A DNA stretch of 64,000 nt from CAYYTU01 sp964474655. Lineage in GTDB: Bacteria; Chloroflexota; Anaerolineae; B4-G1. The position numbers and the translations under genes are program-made. Positions 33,967-42,700 of the stretch are shown one piece after another (positions within the stretch are counted from its first letter, which is position 1; each line of letters starts with the position of its first letter). The notes beneath the pieces were generated by a model. It saw only the letters and a program-made list of their open reading frames with translations, was not told where the DNA came from and made no database searches. The stretch lies in assembly GCA_964474655.1 (NCBI GenBank), contig CAYYTU010000005.1, positions 25,668 to 89,667 of the forward strand. The letters are read 5' to 3'.

Positions 33967-35052
33967 TCAACATTTATGCGCCGAATCCGCTGCCTGGGAG
34001 TCCGCCTTCCAGATGTCGGTCCACTGGACTCCCTCGCGGGCCATAAATACCAGGCCTAGCAGCGTCACTGGAATCAGGATGATGGCGTGGAGGACCAGGA
34101 TGTAGCTGCCGGCCGTTCCCGCCGGCACTCCGATGCCCACCAGGAGTTTGATGCCTACCTCGAAGGTGCCGATGTAGCCCGGCAGCGAGGGGAGCGCCGT
34201 CAATAGGTTGATCGCGCCCTCCACTAGCATCAGGCCGGGCCAAGAGAGGTTCAGGTCGAAGGCAAAGCTGACCAGCCAGTACTGGATCAGCTCCAGCGTC
34301 CAGATCCAGACGGTCACGCCGAAGGCGGTCAGGACGTCTCGGCCGCTGCGCAGGCTGGCGAGTCCATCGACTATGCCTTCGATCAGACCGAGCAGCGGGG
34401 TGCGAAGTTGTTCTGGCATCACCGCGCCGATGAATCCGCCGGCCAACCGTCTCAGCACGTCGGGGTGGGAGGCCAGCAGCAAGAAGAGGATCAGGGCGCC
34501 GAAGAAGACGGCGCTGGCCACAGTCACCAGCTGGCTGAGGAAGCCCGACATTGGCACGAAGAGTAGCCCGAAGAGGAGGAAGAGGACCATCGTCAGCCCA
34601 TCGAATAATCGCTCCAGGAGAGCGGTGGTGAAGGTGGTGCCGACGTTCACCCGTTCCCGGCGCCAGAGGAGGTAGGCTCGCAGCACTTCGCCCAGTCGGA
34701 GGGGGAGGATGTTGTTGCCCATATAGCCGATGACTACGACGGGGTAGAGTCGGGAGGTGGAGATGCGCTTGCAGCCTCTCAGCAGGAAGCCCCAGCGCCA
34801 GCTGCGGAACCAGATGGAGGCGAGGTAGACCAGGATGCCGGGCGCCAACCACCAGTAGTTGGCCCCGCGCAGGGCCTCCTGGATCTCGTGGATCTGGAGG
34901 TCGTGGAAGGCGAACCAGAGGAAGCCGGCGCTGATCAGCAGGCCGAGGAGGAGAATGGGCCAGCGCCGCTTGAGGTCTGCACCCTTCCCGCCGGCGCTTG
35001 TCTGCGAATCTTGGGCGGGCTGCTGTTGGCCCTGACGCTGGTGAGCGTTCAT
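33967..35052 (-). CDS. LPG-synthase-like / UPF0104 membrane protein
   Basis: 361 residues with about eight membrane helices, of the lysylphosphatidylglycerol-synthase transmembrane family. Family features include the MGNNILPLRLGEVLRAYLL motif and a C-terminal ALPSLPGYIGTFEVG block. ATG 35052 overlaps the rlmB stop by 4 bases (ATGA); a longer frame running into rlmB is rejected. The aminoacyl-transferase domain of true LPG synthases is absent. Members often accompany glycosyltransferases and lipid carriers. Confidence 0.85.
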   Translation of the reverse strand: MNAHQRQGQQQPAQDSQTSAGGKGADLKRRWPILLLGLLISAGFLWFAFHDLQIHEIQEALRGANYWWLAPGILVYLASIWFRSWRWGFLLRGCKRISTSRLYPVVVIGYMGNNILPLRLGEVLRAYLLWRRERVNVGTTFTTALLERLFDGLTMVLFLLFGLLFVPMSGFLSQLVTVASAVFFGALILFLLLASHPDVLRRLAGGFIGAVMPEQLRTPLLGLIEGIVDGLASLRSGRDVLTAFGVTVWIWTLELIQYWLVSFAFDLNLSWPGLMLVEGAINLLTALPSLPGYIGTFEVGIKLLVGIGVPAGTAGSYILVLHAIILIPVTLLGLVFMAREGVQWTDIWKADSQAADSAHKC

Positions 35053-35795
35053 CCCACTGACCGTCGCTGTCGCAGCGCCTCGTAGAGGAGCACGGAGCCG
35101 GCCACCGAGGCGTTGAGTGAGGTTACCCGCCCGCGCATCGGCAGGCGGACGAGGAAGTCGCATCGCTCCCGCACCAGTCGGCGCATACCCTGGCCCTCGC
35201 TGCCGACCACCACGGCCAGCGGGCCGGTCAGGTCGGCTTCGTCGTACGGTTCCGCCTCACGCACGGCCTCCAGCCCCACTACCCACAGGCGCTGCTCCTT
35301 CAGCCACGTGATCGCGCGGCTTAGATTGGTCACCTGGGCCACGGGCAGATGCTCCACCGCGCCGACCGAGGTGTGGACTACGGCCGACGTGATGTCCACT
35401 GCGCGCCGCCGCTGGATCACGGCTCCGTGCGCTCCGACAGCCTCGGCGGTACGGAGCAGCGCGCCCACGTTGTGCGGGTCCTTTAATAAATCAAGCAGCA
35501 GGAGCAAAGGGGTTTCCTCGCGGGTATGGGCGGCGTCCAGCAGGTCCTCAAGCGCGCTGTAAGGATACTCGCTCGTCTCCAGCACCACGCCCTGATGGTT
35601 GAAATTGCCGAAACGGTCGAGGTTTTGGCGGTTAGTGTACGTCACCGGCACGTCGCGCTGCTCCGCCAGGTAGAGGATCTCTTCGACCACGCCAGTCTCC
35701 CGCACGCCTTCGGCCAGCGTCAGCTGGTAAAATGTGCGTCGGCCGGCTGTCAGCGACTCGTAGACCGCGTTACGCCCGTAGAGCGTCTCTCGCAT
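35049..35795 (-). CDS. rlmB: 23S rRNA guanosine-2'-O-methyltransferase (TrmH/SpoU family)
   Basis: Methylates the ribose of a 23S rRNA guanosine. 248 residues. A short N-terminal substrate-binding domain (LYGRNAVYESL) precedes the SPOUT knot domain with motif 1 DPHNVGALLRTAEAVG, motif 2 VVGSEGQGM and motif 3 VTSLNASVAG. It follows cysS by two bases; cysS-rlmB adjacency is common in Firmicutes and elsewhere. Confidence 0.93.
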   Translation of the reverse strand: MRETLYGRNAVYESLTAGRRTFYQLTLAEGVRETGVVEEILYLAEQRDVPVTYTNRQNLDRFGNFNHQGVVLETSEYPYSALEDLLDAAHTREETPLLLLLDLLKDPHNVGALLRTAEAVGAHGAVIQRRRAVDITSAVVHTSVGAVEHLPVAQVTNLSRAITWLKEQRLWVVGLEAVREAEPYDEADLTGPLAVVVGSEGQGMRRLVRERCDFLVRLPMRGRVTSLNASVAGSVLLYEALRQRRSVG

Positions 35796-35797
35796 CG

Positions 35798-37255
35798 TCA
35801 GGCGTGCTCCAGCCGCCAGGTGGTACCTTCGGGGCGGTCGTCGACGGCGATGCCGAGCTCGGTCAGCCGGTCGCGCAGCGCATCCGCTCGCTCCCAGTCC
35901 TTGGCCTCCCGGTACTGCTGGCGGATGTCCAGGATGATATCCATCAGTTCCTCGACCAGCTCGCCGCCGACCTCCTCCGTCAGGTCGTCGGGGATGATGG
36001 CCAGCACATCCCCGCCCAATTGGCGGTAGAGATCGTCGATGGCGGCCAGGCCCGCCGGATTCACGTCGTCGCTCGAGCTCAGCAAAGTGTTTACCTCGCG
36101 GTTGAGATCGAAGAGCGCGGCGATGGCCTGGGGGGCGTTGAAGTCGTCGTTCATCGCTGCCTCGAAGGCGTCGCGGTGCGCGTCCAGATTGATGGGGGCG
36201 GCCTCCGCGTTGCCCTCCGCTTCTGTATTTGCTTTCTCGATTCGAGCGCGCAGTGTGCGCACGGTGTTGTGCAACCGCTGGACGCCACGCTCGGCGCTCT
36301 GGATCGCGCCCTCTGTGAAATCGACCGGGCTCCGATAGTGGCTGGACAGGATGAAGAACCGAATGCCCTCCGGGGTGTAGCGCTTGAGGGCCTCTTTGAT
36401 AGTGATGAAGTTGCCCAGGCTCTTGCTCATCTTGACGCCATCGACGGTCAACGATCCGGTCAGCACCCAGAACCGCGCGAAATGTTGGCCCGTGGCGGCT
36501 TCTGACTGGGCGATCTCACATTCGTTGTGGGGGAAGATGTTATCCAGCCCGCCGCCGTGGATGTCGAACGTCTCGCCCAGGTACTTGGTGGCCATCGCTG
36601 TGCATTCGACGTGCCAGCCGGGATAGCCCCAGCCCCAGGGCGAGGGCCAGCGCAGGATGTGCTCCGGCTCGGCGTGCTTCCACAGGGCGAAGTCGAAGGG
36701 GTATCGCTTCTCTTGACGCACGTCCACCCGCACGCCAGCCTCCAGGTCCTCCAGCTTGCGCCGTGAGAGTTTGCCATAATCGTCGAATGCCTGGACGGAG
36801 AAGTAGACGTCGCCTGATTCCGTCTCGTAGGCGTAGCTTTTCTCCAGCAGCGTCTTGACGATCTCGATCTGTTCTGGGATGTGCCCGCTGGCGCGGGGCG
36901 ATATATCCGGACGGGTGACGTGCAAGGCGTCCATATCCTGGAAGTAGGAGCGGGTGTAGGTCTCGGCCAGTTCCATCGGCTCGACGCGTTCCAGGCGCGC
37001 CTTTCGCAGGATGCGATCCTCGCCGCTATCCAGCAGGTGGCCTACGTCGGTGATGTTCTGGACGTAGCGTACCTGGTAGCCCAGGTAACGCAAGTAGCGC
37101 ACCATCACGTCCATTGAGACGTAAGTTTTGGCATGGCCCAGGTGGGCGTGGTCATAGACCGTTGGGCCGCAGACGTACATCCCCACGTGCCCTTCCGTCA
37201 GCGGTTCGAAGGTTTCTTTATACCGCGTCAGATAGTTATAGATCTTTAATCCCAT
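35798..37255 (-). CDS. cysS: Cysteinyl-tRNA synthetase
   Basis: Charges tRNA-Cys. About 485 residues from ATG 37255 (MGLKIYNYLT); earlier in-frame ATGs at the ribosome-binding site are possible starts. Class I signatures are YVCGPTVYDHAHLGHA with the HIGH-type HLGH, and KMSKSLGN. Zinc ligands include Cys of YVCGPT, Cys of WHVECTAM, and His/Glu of FPHNECEIAQ. The C-terminal DALR-like helical part is complete. In an operon with a YacL-like gene, rlmB and the flippase-like gene. Confidence 0.96.
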   Translation of the reverse strand: MGLKIYNYLTRYKETFEPLTEGHVGMYVCGPTVYDHAHLGHAKTYVSMDVMVRYLRYLGYQVRYVQNITDVGHLLDSGEDRILRKARLERVEPMELAETYTRSYFQDMDALHVTRPDISPRASGHIPEQIEIVKTLLEKSYAYETESGDVYFSVQAFDDYGKLSRRKLEDLEAGVRVDVRQEKRYPFDFALWKHAEPEHILRWPSPWGWGYPGWHVECTAMATKYLGETFDIHGGGLDNIFPHNECEIAQSEAATGQHFARFWVLTGSLTVDGVKMSKSLGNFITIKEALKRYTPEGIRFFILSSHYRSPVDFTEGAIQSAERGVQRLHNTVRTLRARIEKANTEAEGNAEAAPINLDAHRDAFEAAMNDDFNAPQAIAALFDLNREVNTLLSSSDDVNPAGLAAIDDLYRQLGGDVLAIIPDDLTEEVGGELVEELMDIILDIRQQYREAKDWERADALRDRLTELGIAVDDRPEGTTWRLEHA

Positions 37256-37295
37256 CGTCATCATCCTCTTTGATAATTTAAAGATAATCAAGCCA

Positions 37296-38345
37296 TCACT
37301 CCAGCCGGGCGAATAACATCCGACCGGCTGCTGTTTGGAGTACCTTGGTCACGGTGACGTCTACTGTCTCCCCGATGCGGGACTTGCCGTCCTCCACCAC
37401 CACCATCGTGCCGTCGTCCAGATAGCCCACTCCCTGTCTGGCCTCCTTGCCCTCCTGTATGATTTCGACCTCCAGGGATTCTCCGGGCAGGAAGAGGGCT
37501 TTGACGGCGTTGGCCAGCTCGTTGATGTTGAGCACGCGCACGCCCTGAAGTTGGGCCACGCGGTTGAGGTTGTAGTCGTTGGTGACGATGGGGGCTTGCA
37601 TCTCTTTTCCCAGTATTACCAGCTTATCGTCCACTTCCTGCACGTTTTTGACGTCGCGGTCGATGATGCGTACTGGCGTGACCGAGTCGTCCTGGAGATG
37701 GCGCAGCATCTCCAGCCCCCGGCGACCGCGGCGGCGGCGGAGCGCGTCGGAGGAATCGGCGATGTGCTGGAGCTCGTTGAGCACGAAGCGCGGCACCAGC
37801 ATCTCGCCTTCGATGAAGCCGGTCTTGCTGATATCGGCGATGCGACCGTCGATGATCACGCTGGTATCGAGCAGCACCGGGGTGACGCCCATAGCTGATG
37901 GTTTTGCTTTCTTCTTGGTACGTTCGTCGCCTCGCTCGCGCAGCAAGGTGAAGATATCGTTCTGCCGGGTCGTCATTACCATGATGCCCAGATAACCGAA
38001 GAGCAGGGCAGTGACGAAAGGCAGAATCTGGCTAAAGGGCGCCGGGAGCAGCGAGAGTGGGTAGGCGAGAAGGGCGGCTACCACCAATCCCACCACCAGT
38101 CCCATTGTGCCCGCCAGCAGTTGTTGCGTGGGCGTCTGTCTGATCAAGTTTCGCAGGGCGAGGAAGGGGCGCACGGTGATGTAAGGCGTCAGTACGAGGC
38201 CGGTCAACGCACCCACCAGGAAGAAGACTGCAGCCATCTGATAGGGCTCGATGCCAAACTGAGAGGCAATGTAGAGGCCGAAAAAGATACCACCTGCTGC
38301 CAGCAAGATCATCCCCACAATTCGAGAAATAAATTCTGAACTCAT
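37296..38345 (-). CDS. PIN/TRAM-domain membrane protein (YacL family)
   Basis: 349 residues. Four membrane helices (to about residue 125) precede a PIN nuclease-like domain with acidic residues in LLDTSVIIDGRIADI, FVLNELQ and IVTNDYNLNR, and a TRAM domain at the end (GQ-type beta barrel, KEARQGVGYLDDGTMVVVEDG). YacL proteins are encoded near cysS and rlmB in Bacillus too. The likely role is RNA binding or cleavage at the membrane; this is not proven. A TATAAT box lies at 38476-38481, giving a ~125-base leader with an inverted repeat. Confidence 0.9.
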   Translation of the reverse strand: MSSEFISRIVGMILLAAGGIFFGLYIASQFGIEPYQMAAVFFLVGALTGLVLTPYITVRPFLALRNLIRQTPTQQLLAGTMGLVVGLVVAALLAYPLSLLPAPFSQILPFVTALLFGYLGIMVMTTRQNDIFTLLRERGDERTKKKAKPSAMGVTPVLLDTSVIIDGRIADISKTGFIEGEMLVPRFVLNELQHIADSSDALRRRRGRRGLEMLRHLQDDSVTPVRIIDRDVKNVQEVDDKLVILGKEMQAPIVTNDYNLNRVAQLQGVRVLNINELANAVKALFLPGESLEVEIIQEGKEARQGVGYLDDGTMVVVEDGKSRIGETVDVTVTKVLQTAAGRMLFARLE

Positions 38346-38364
38346 TGAAACGCTCCTTTATTAC

Positions 38365-38476
38365 TACAACGAGACTTCGACGAGCCTGTCGAGGGGTGTG
38401 ATTTTCGCCACGTCGTCACCCTTCGACAATCTCCGGATGACTATCGAGAAATCAACTTCGTTGAAATCTCGTTGTA
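38365..38476. repeat. Inverted repeat in the leader of the YacL-like gene
   Basis: TACAACGAGACTTC (38365-38378) is inverted with one mismatch at 38463-38476. Inside lies GAGCCTGTCGAGGG and its inverse-like CCCTTCGAC, a motif frequent in dispersed bacterial repeats. The element occupies most of the predicted leader. Confidence 0.55.
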
Positions 38477-38510
38477 TTATAATATGGATGAAATGATAAT
38501 AACTCAACCA

Positions 38511-38531
38511 CTACCGGCTGAAAGCCGGTAG
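38511..38531. repeat. Short perfect hairpin
   Basis: CTACCGGC (38511-38518) and GCCGGTAG (38524-38531) with a TGAAA loop. No T-run follows on either strand. The stretch 38532-38640 shows nothing else. Confidence 0.5.
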
Positions 38532-38639
38532 GATGCTTTGCGGCGGTCTAATCCCCCCGCCCGGAGGATAATGCGCTTGAAAGACGGTGGGTTGCACCAC
38601 AATCCACCTTCGGCGGACTAAAGCAGGGTTGGATTAACC

Positions 38640-38864
38640 AACAAAAAAGGCGAGCCTATAAAGGCCTCGCCTGATAGAGAGCCAATCTGTCGGTACGATT
38701 GGCGCGTTCGAATACAGATTCTATCTCTTTGCCAAGGTGCGCTGCGGAACGTAATAATCAAAAATAGCACTGTAGCGAAAGCGAACTCGCTCTGATCGCG
38801 CCGGGCAGGTGCTACACTATTGCCCAAGATAGTATCTGCTATAATAAGTCCCGACAAGGCCAGT
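38640..38864 (-). ncRNA. Candidate structured non-coding RNA (~225 nt)
   Basis: A complete minus-strand transcription unit without a credible ORF. A promoter is at 38871-38899, and an intrinsic terminator at 38643-38672. Within the transcript, a hairpin is built by AATCTGT/ACAGATT and flanking GATAGA/TCTATC at about 38672-38725, and a second helix pairs AATAGTGTAGC with GCTACAGTGCTATT around an inner stem-loop near 38765-38820. The length and rod-like folding suit a 6S-like or regulatory RNA, but I could not match it to 6S, SRP, RNase P or tmRNA consensus features. An open frame over this region begins upstream of the start point and has no ribosome-binding site. Confidence 0.5.
38643..38672 (-). 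terminator. Intrinsic terminator of the candidate ncRNA
   Basis: On the minus strand AGGCGAGGCCT pairs with AGGCTCGCCT (one bulged G, 4-base loop), followed directly by six T. No protein gene ends here, so it must end a non-coding transcript or an undetected one. Confidence 0.8.
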
Positions 38865-38889
38865 GAGGCTATACTAACACACTCACTGG
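38860..38889 (-). promoter_or_regulatory. Palindrome straddling the ncRNA -10 box (operator-like)
   Basis: CCAGTGAG (38860-38867) and CTCACTGG (38882-38889) are perfect 8-bp arms with a 14-base spacer holding the -10 box. A dimeric repressor bound here would block the promoter. Confidence 0.55.
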
Positions 38890-38899
38890 TAAAAGTCAA
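38871..38899 (-). promoter_or_regulatory. Sigma70-type promoter of the candidate ncRNA
   Basis: Minus-strand TTGACT (38894-38899) and TAGTAT (38871-38876) are exactly 17 bases apart; transcription would start near 38864. Confidence 0.7.
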
Positions 38900-38972
38900 C
38901 AATCCTTACATCTTGCGTGCAAATATAAATGCTGGATTGGAGCGCTCTTATCTAGGTATTTTACTTTTAGAA

Positions 38973-39000
38973 TTGACATTAAGATGTCTTATGGTACACT
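38973..39000 (+). promoter_or_regulatory. Promoter of the GH57/methyltransferase operon
   Basis: A consensus TTGACA (38973-38978) and TACACT (38995-39000) are 16 bases apart. GACAT and ATGTC form a small palindrome in the -35/spacer region. The leader to the ATG at 39099 is about 90 bases. Confidence 0.65.
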
Positions 39001-39098
39001 GAACGTCATCTGTGTCGTCAGACCATCTCATCCTACGCCGCTTCCAATGCTCGACGAAACTGTAATTTGCGTAAACTCGCGATGAGGTAACCAAATCT

Positions 39099-41237
39099 AT
39101 GGCAAGACTAACGCTCTCTCTGGTTATTCACAACCATCAGCCAGTGGGCAACTTTGATCCTGTCTTTGCCAGAGCTACTGAGTGGGCCTACGGACCGATG
39201 CTGGCAGCTTTGGAACGTCATCCCTGGATCCGGTTGGGTATGTATTACGCTGGGCCACTGCTGGATTGGGTGTCCGAGCATCGCCCCGGGTTGTTGGCAC
39301 GTCTACGGGCGTTGGTGCAACGTGAACAAGTGGAGATGCTCACCGGTGCTTATTACGATCCTATCCTGGCTGCCATCCCGGAGATTGATGGACTGGGGCA
39401 GATGGATAAGATGACGCTTTTTCTGCAGGAGAGATTGGACGCCGCGCCCACCGGCGCTTGGCTGGCGGAACAGATTTGGGATCCTCACTTGCCCAGGCTG
39501 CTGTCGGAAGCCGGCGCCCGTTACACAATTCTGGACGAAACGCCCTTCAGGTTGATTGGGCTGCATGGGGATGATCTTTCTGGTCCCTTTGTCACCGAGG
39601 AGCAGGGATACCCGGTGAAGGTTTTTGGCAATTCAACCCATCTACGCCAATCTGTGCCCTGGCAGCCAGTGGAGGAAGTGATCGATTGGCTCCGGCAGCA
39701 ATCGGAACGGATTCCTGATGCCATCTTGATGTTGGCCAGCAGCGGGGAGAAGTTTGGACTATGGCCCGGCACTCGCGAGCATTGCTGGGGTGAGGGAGGG
39801 TGGGTGCCTCGCTTCTTCGCTGCCCTGGAGGATGCCGACTGGCTGCAGATCCGGCCGCCGGGCGAGCTCGCAGCCGGGAGAGCGCCTCTAGATCGCGTCT
39901 ACCTGCCTCCTGCTTCTTACGAGGAGATGATGGCGTGGGCACTGTCGCCGGATGAGCTGGCCGATTTCACCGCCGCGCGCCAGGAGCTGGAGCGCCAAAA
40001 TCGGCAAGGCGGGCTTCGCTTCCTCCACAGCGGTGATTGGCGCGCTTTTATGGCGCGCTACGATGAGATCAATCAGATCCATAAGAAGATGCTCTGGGTG
40101 AGCCGGAAGGTCCATCAAATGCCGGACGGTGAGGCCAAAGACGAGGCACTGGATCACGTCTGGGCGGCCCAGTGTAATCCCAGCTATTGGCACGGCTTGT
40201 TTGGCGGCGTCTATCTCTTTCACATTCGAGCTGCTAACTATCGTCACCTGCTCGCTGCCGAGGCCATCGCCGACCACGCGGCATCTCAGGAGAAGCGTTG
40301 GTGTTGGCTGACGCGCACCGACTTTGACGCCGATGGGCGCGAGGACGTGATTCTCAACACCGATCAACACGTATTGATCTTCAAACCGTCTTACGGCGGC
40401 GCTTTGGTGGAGTGGGATTGGCGACTGCGTCGCTACAATCTGCTGAACACGATGACCCGTCGGCGCGAAAGTTACCATCAACGGCTCCGCAAGGCCGCCG
40501 AGGAGGGCCGGCTGATCTTGCCCCACCAGGAGATGATCCCTGACGGCGTGCGGGTCAAGGAGTCGGATGTTCACACACGCCTCTTCTACGACTGGTACCG
40601 GCGAGCCTCACTGTTGGACCATTTCCTCCACGCCAATATTACGCCGGAGGCCTTCTACCAGGCCCGTTATGGCGAGCAGGGTGACTTTGTGAATCAGCCG
40701 TATGAGGTTCAGCTGGAGACGGAGGGGGCAGACGCCGACTTGATCCTGAGTCGCACCGGCACGGTTTGGGTTGGTGAGATCCCGGTGACCGTGCAGGTGG
40801 AAAAGAGCATTGCGTCAGGAAAAGGAACATCGGCCTTTGAGGTTGGCTATCGCGTGACCAATGTGGACGATATTCCCGCCACCTTCCGCTTTGGCGTGGA
40901 GTTTAACTGGGGCCTCATAGGCGGTCATAGCGAGCACGGCTACCTGGAGACCGACGACACTCGCAACGCGTTGGACGATTTTGAGGGCTATGACGACATT
41001 GGGGGGGTAACCGTCGGCTCCACGCTGCCCGAGCTCGCGGGTGGGGTGAGCATAAGCCTCAACCGCCCCACGCATCTTTGGCACTTCCCGTTGGAGACCA
41101 TCTCTAATTCCGAGGCCGGCTATGAGCGTGTCTACCAGGGCACGTGTACTCTCCTCTGGTGGGAAGCGGGCTTGGAACCGGATCGGCCCTGGGAAGTTAA
41201 ATTGGCATTTACTATGATCGAAAGCGCATCACAATAA
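39099..41237 (+). CDS. GH57-family glucanotransferase/amylase-like protein lacking the catalytic Asp
   Basis: 712 residues: a GH57 barrel followed by DUF1925- and DUF1926-type domains, the layout of 4-alpha-glucanotransferase. VIHNHQPVGNFD is conserved motif 1 and Glu124 in WLAEQIWDPH is at the nucleophile position (Glu123 of the Thermococcus litoralis enzyme). The general acid/base motif, normally DDGEKFG with Asp214, reads ASSGEKFG, so Ser215 replaces the Asp. The rest, including LWPGTREH, is well kept. Either the enzyme is inactive or altered, or it serves another role such as glucan binding. The stop overlaps the next ATG by one base. Confidence 0.9.
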   Translation: MARLTLSLVIHNHQPVGNFDPVFARATEWAYGPMLAALERHPWIRLGMYYAGPLLDWVSEHRPGLLARLRALVQREQVEMLTGAYYDPILAAIPEIDGLGQMDKMTLFLQERLDAAPTGAWLAEQIWDPHLPRLLSEAGARYTILDETPFRLIGLHGDDLSGPFVTEEQGYPVKVFGNSTHLRQSVPWQPVEEVIDWLRQQSERIPDAILMLASSGEKFGLWPGTREHCWGEGGWVPRFFAALEDADWLQIRPPGELAAGRAPLDRVYLPPASYEEMMAWALSPDELADFTAARQELERQNRQGGLRFLHSGDWRAFMARYDEINQIHKKMLWVSRKVHQMPDGEAKDEALDHVWAAQCNPSYWHGLFGGVYLFHIRAANYRHLLAAEAIADHAASQEKRWCWLTRTDFDADGREDVILNTDQHVLIFKPSYGGALVEWDWRLRRYNLLNTMTRRRESYHQRLRKAAEEGRLILPHQEMIPDGVRVKESDVHTRLFYDWYRRASLLDHFLHANITPEAFYQARYGEQGDFVNQPYEVQLETEGADADLILSRTGTVWVGEIPVTVQVEKSIASGKGTSAFEVGYRVTNVDDIPATFRFGVEFNWGLIGGHSEHGYLETDDTRNALDDFEGYDDIGGVTVGSTLPELAGGVSISLNRPTHLWHFPLETISNSEAGYERVYQGTCTLLWWEAGLEPDRPWEVKLAFTMIESASQ

Positions 41238-42700
41238 TGAACGATAACCCCTGCTGTTCTATTTGTGTCCACGGACATTTCTACCAGCCTCCTCGCGAGG
41301 ACCCATTCACCGGAAAGGTTTTGCGCGAACCCGGCGCAGCTCCTTATCACGACTGGAACGAGCGCATCGCTGCGGAATGTTACACCCCCAACGCCGAGGC
41401 CGAGAACTTCGAGCGGATCAGCTTCAACCTGGGCGGCACTCTGGCGCGCTGGCTGGACGAAAATGTCCCGGACACCTACCGGCGCATCGTGGAGGCCGAG
41501 CGCAGCTACCGTCAGACGCATGGCATCGGCAACGGCCTGGCTCAATCTGTCCACCACACCATCCTGCCGTTGGCCCGACGTCGCGATAAAATCTGCCAGG
41601 TTCGTTGGGGCATCGCCAGCTTCGAGCACCGCTTCGATCATCGCCCCGAAGGGATCTGGCTTCCGGAGATGGCCGTGGATTACGAGACGCTGGAGGTTCT
41701 GGTCGAGCAGGGGCTTCGTTTTACCATCCTCTCAGATGAGCAAGTGCGCGGTGAGCTGACGGCCGGCGCGGGCCCTTATCGGGTATCGTTGCCGAGCGGC
41801 GAGCAGATAGCCGTCTTTGTGCGTGACCGGCATCTATCGAATGGTATTTCGTTCAGCATGCCGGATTCGGGTTACCTTGATGAGTGGATGGAGGAGCATA
41901 TTGCCTGGCGCTGTGAAAGGAACGGCCTGCAGCTTATAGCCACCGATGGCGAGACCTTCGGACATCACCATCGACAAGGGCCCAAGGTGTTAAACGAGCT
42001 CCTGACGGCGGGAGATGAGATGGGATATAGCATCACCACGTTGGGGCTCTATCTGCGCCAGCACCCGCCCCAATCTGAGCTTGAGATCGTAGAGAATACG
42101 TCCTGGAGCTGCGCTCACGGATTGGACCGCTGGCTGGTCGGATGCAGCTGTACGCCGGGCGATAGCCGCTGGAAGGGCGCTTTGCGCCGCGCTCTGGACA
42201 ACCTGGCGTCTAATCTGGATAGGGTCTATACCTGCGAGGCTCAACAACTGGGGTTCGATCCCTGGGCGCTGCGCGATCGTTACATCACCGTCGTGCTGGG
42301 GCAGGTGGACGGCGAGAAGTTCCTGAACGGCAGTGGGTTTTCCCACTTGATGGAGGAGGAGCGCCGGCGGCTACTCTGGCTGCTCGAAAGCCAGTTCCAC
42401 CGTCAGCGGATGTATACCAGCTGTGCTTTCTTCTTCGACGATCTTGATCGTTATGAACCCCGGTATGCCATCGCCAATGCCGTACGCGCTCTGGCGCTCA
42501 CCCTCTATGCCACCGACAAGGACTTGTCGCACGGCTTCCGTCGTGACCTCAGCGTGACGGTCAGCGGGAAGACGGGGCGTACGGGGCTCGACATCTTCAA
42601 GGAGATCGTTACCACGGCCAAGCTCCCCCGGACGCACGGGATGAAAGACATCAGTTGCAGCCAGGAGCGACTTAACACCATCGGAAAAGCCCAAGGATGA
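41237..42700 (+). CDS. GH57-family glycoside hydrolase with DUF3536-like region
   Basis: 487 residues. HGHFYQPPRED is the N-terminal GH57 motif; Glu144 in GIWLPEMAVD is the likely nucleophile and Asp237 in ATDGETFGHH the acid/base, so unlike its neighbour the active site looks complete. The part after residue ~290 (ENTSWSCAHGLDRW onward) resembles DUF3536 but is shorter than the ~800-residue proteins I recall. It overlaps the upstream gene by one base and the downstream methyltransferase by four (ATGA). Likely acts on alpha-glucan; the exact substrate is unknown. Confidence 0.88.
   Translation: MNDNPCCSICVHGHFYQPPREDPFTGKVLREPGAAPYHDWNERIAAECYTPNAEAENFERISFNLGGTLARWLDENVPDTYRRIVEAERSYRQTHGIGNGLAQSVHHTILPLARRRDKICQVRWGIASFEHRFDHRPEGIWLPEMAVDYETLEVLVEQGLRFTILSDEQVRGELTAGAGPYRVSLPSGEQIAVFVRDRHLSNGISFSMPDSGYLDEWMEEHIAWRCERNGLQLIATDGETFGHHHRQGPKVLNELLTAGDEMGYSITTLGLYLRQHPPQSELEIVENTSWSCAHGLDRWLVGCSCTPGDSRWKGALRRALDNLASNLDRVYTCEAQQLGFDPWALRDRYITVVLGQVDGEKFLNGSGFSHLMEEERRRLLWLLESQFHRQRMYTSCAFFFDDLDRYEPRYAIANAVRALALTLYATDKDLSHGFRRDLSVTVSGKTGRTGLDIFKEIVTTAKLPRTHGMKDISCSQERLNTIGKAQG

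Noticed and set aside
38700..38715. tRNA T-arm-like GCGTTCGAATAC
   Set aside because: No acceptor stem, D-arm or anticodon stem can be formed around it on either strand.
38618..38902. 94-residue minus-strand frame over the candidate ncRNA
   Set aside because: It starts upstream of the predicted transcription start, inside the promoter, has no ribosome-binding site and runs through the terminator.
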